A stretch of DNA of 64,000 nucleotides from Malurus cyaneus samueli (taxonomy: Eukaryota > Chordata > Aves > Passeriformes > Maluridae), in assembly GCA_009741485.1 (NCBI GenBank), contig CM019219.1, positions 30,005,081-30,069,080 on the forward strand, given 5' to 3'. The notes beneath the pieces are model-generated. The model saw only the letters and a list, made by a program, of their open reading frames with translations, did no database searches and was not told the origin of the DNA. Each line of letters starts with the position of its first letter. The first letter of the stretch is position 1. Of the stretch, positions 62,141 to 64,000 are shown one piece after another. The position numbers were made by a program, and so were the translations under genes.

Positions 62141-63664
62141 TGACTTATTAAAACTCTGCACTGAAAATAACAAATTTCTGAAGGTTGAGGATTAGTCGGA
62201 ATCTTTCTTGCAAAACCGCCCAAATCCATGAAAGTCCTGGAAAGATTAAAGGTAAGTATGATTAGCACTGATTCCAAACAGTTAGTTTGTTTTCTTAGTT
62301 CTTTATTTCCACTTTTCAGTCAATTAAGCACTTCCCTTTACAAACAAAACTGAATTTACATGGAATTTCTAGACCATGTTATTCCCAGTTAATTCCCCCT
62401 CCCTGACATGGTTGGTTACTGGGATTTACACCCACTGCAAGCCATCACTTTTTGAGCTGAAAGGTCTAAAGGCAAGGATTTCATGTCATAAATCCTAAAT
62501 AATTCAACTTCTGCTGGAGATAAAAGGAACTACAGAGTTATGCTCAATTCCTACACTGCTCCTCTGCATCCTAAACCCATCAAAAACTGGGATATAAAGT
62601 GCCAGGATCGCATTGATGGGTCATTAATTTCCGCCAAATTAAGCAGGATTTGAGGTTATGGCTCAAATTAACTCAAAACAAAATATTCCATGACTGAGTC
62701 CCAGAGAGAAGAGAGGGAGAAGGGTAATGGAGGAAAGTAAGGCAGGAGAATCTAGGAATTCTTTTCTCTCCATAAAATATGGGATTTGGTACATTTATGG
62801 CGGCAGTAAGATTTATTTTAAGTCATGAAACAAAAAAAAGGAACGCTGAATTTTGAAATCAGTTTTTTGTTTTGTCACAGTTAAAAACTCCACAAATCAG
62901 CCTTTATTATCACCTTGCATCAGCTCTGTTTCACAACTCCCGCTCCACGCAGAAACCACGTTTCCAAATAAAATATCTGCTGAGAAAAGCAAAACAGCTG
63001 GAGGCCGAGCAGAACAATCTGACCCTTTCAGAGTGATTTACTCTTTTTTTGTAATCAAAGCTAAATGCAATTAAAATCAACATGTTCCTGTGGGCATGAT
63101 GGAGAATTAAACAACCCCCAGCACCTTCTAATGAGCACTGAATGTCACTCCAGGAGTTGACAGAGAAACACCAAAGTAGATGCTATTCAATTATTAAACA
63201 TAATTTGGGTTATTTTTCAAGAGCGATGACTCCAGAGTCACCAGGGATCTGCAAGGAACTGTAACTGGAGTTTTGACATCTGAAATTATTTTTTAATAAT
63301 TCATGAGACCTAGCAAGGCTTTACTTCTGAGGTTTTTTTTTACGTTGTTTAGAAGAAAATGAATCATTGTGGGGGCAAGAATGAACATCTGCTGAGGAGC
63401 TGCCAGCAGAGATGGGGGATGTTGACAAGCAGATGCTCCCAGCAGCCTGGGAAGGGCCTGTGAGAAATTCCCAGCAATAAATAATCCACAATTCCCAGAT
63501 GGGGCAGGGGGAATTGTCCCTCCCTGGAGTGGTGGGACAGGGGGTGTTCTGTGAGGGAGCTGCCCTGCTCCTCCCCTGTGTTTAACCCAGAACAGTTCCA
63601 CTAAAATGTCCTGTGTCTTCTTTGATCATGGGGTGCTTTTTCCTTGGAAAAGGAAGACATTTGG

Positions 63665-63830
63665 GAACAGTGAGTTGAACTGTTCCCCAGCACTGCCAAA
63701 GCCACTGCTGCCCCGTGTCCCCAAGTGCCACATCCACAGGGCTTTTAAACCCGCCCAGGGATAGACATTCCAGCCCTTTCCACCAGAAAATTCCTCCCTG
63801 ATGTCCAACCGGGTGCAAACTCGAACAAAA
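63665..63830 (-). mobile_element. CR1 internal fragment, third group
   Basis: The sequence gccacatccacagggctttt through aacccgcccagggatagaca and ttcctccctgatgtccaacc matches the reverse complement of an older CR1 internal region. The same type supplies the 3' part of the 19.7-kb mosaic. Confidence 0.7.
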
Positions 63831-64000
63831 AGCAGGACCCTTCAGTTCTGCCCTGCAATTCCACCCCAGGCATTCCCAAAACTTGGCCCTTCCCCAAAGG
63901 CTTCAAGCACCCAGGTTTTGGAGGATGGAACCAGCCCTCAGCTCCATGGGGCCTTTCCCACCCTTCAGCAAGACCCAGACACCACAAAGACAAACTCGGG

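Larger units (their letters stand above)
45274..64000 (-). other. PRKG1: PRKG1 intron upstream of the domain-A exon (partial)
   Basis: This is intronic on the minus strand and continues past the right edge. The preceding exon, which should encode the FGELAILYNCTRTATVK part of domain A, was not seen. It holds CR1 fragments at 46.4, 48.4, 49.5, 52.8, 53.7, 54.1, 54.6, 55.7-56.4, 59.3-59.6, 62.0 and 63.7 kb, a polypurine tract at 51.6-52.3 kb and a 17-bp tandem repeat at 54.8 kb. The stretches 45.3-46.4, 46.5-48.3, 49.6-51.6, 56.5-59.2, 59.6-62.0 and 62.2-63.6 kb are AT-rich unique sequence in which I see no gene, RNA gene or repeat. Confidence 0.9.

Overview
The window looks like nuclear DNA from a bird, most likely a songbird. 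About three dozen fragments of CR1 non-LTR retrotransposons, of the avian type, are scattered through it on both strands. Two short exons with clean splice sites identify the locus as PRKG1 (cGMP-dependent protein kinase 1), read on the minus strand. The exon at 45168-45273 (106 nt) encodes the end of the first cyclic-nucleotide-binding domain. The exon at 18695-18758 (64 nt) encodes the start of the second. Their reading frames join exactly through a split Ser codon (AG|C). Everything else on the minus strand is intron: an upstream intron (45274-64000, continuing out of the window), a complete 26.4-kb intron (18759-45167), and a downstream intron (1-18694, continuing out of the window). I found no other PRKG1 exon.

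The left end (1 to about 635) is an AT-rich minisatellite with a 24/24/51-bp compound unit. At 2.2-3.7 kb, on the plus strand and therefore antisense inside the PRKG1 intron, lies a compact gene-like unit. It has four exact TGACATCA (CRE-like) sites and one near match, a TATA box, about 1.3 kb of GC-rich potentially coding sequence with eight copies of a 57-bp repeat, and an AATAAA signal followed by a GT-rich stretch. It is the best candidate for an undescribed gene here, but its reading frame is ambiguous and I recognise no homologue.

The 26.4-kb intron carries many CR1 copies, a candidate conserved non-coding block near 30.5-31.3 kb, and a 1.57-kb tandem array of an 11-bp A-rich unit (34171-35738). 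The upstream intron carries a 650-bp polypurine GAA/GCA-type tract (51625-52275) and further CR1 copies, some arranged in inverted pairs. Several CR1 copies are informative in structure: two reciprocal halves of one element (12.6 and 13.5 kb), a mosaic of subfamilies (19.7-20.1 kb), and one with an insert matching sequence 2.8 kb away (23.7 kb). No tRNA, rRNA, CRISPR array, LTR element or intact transposon ORF was seen.
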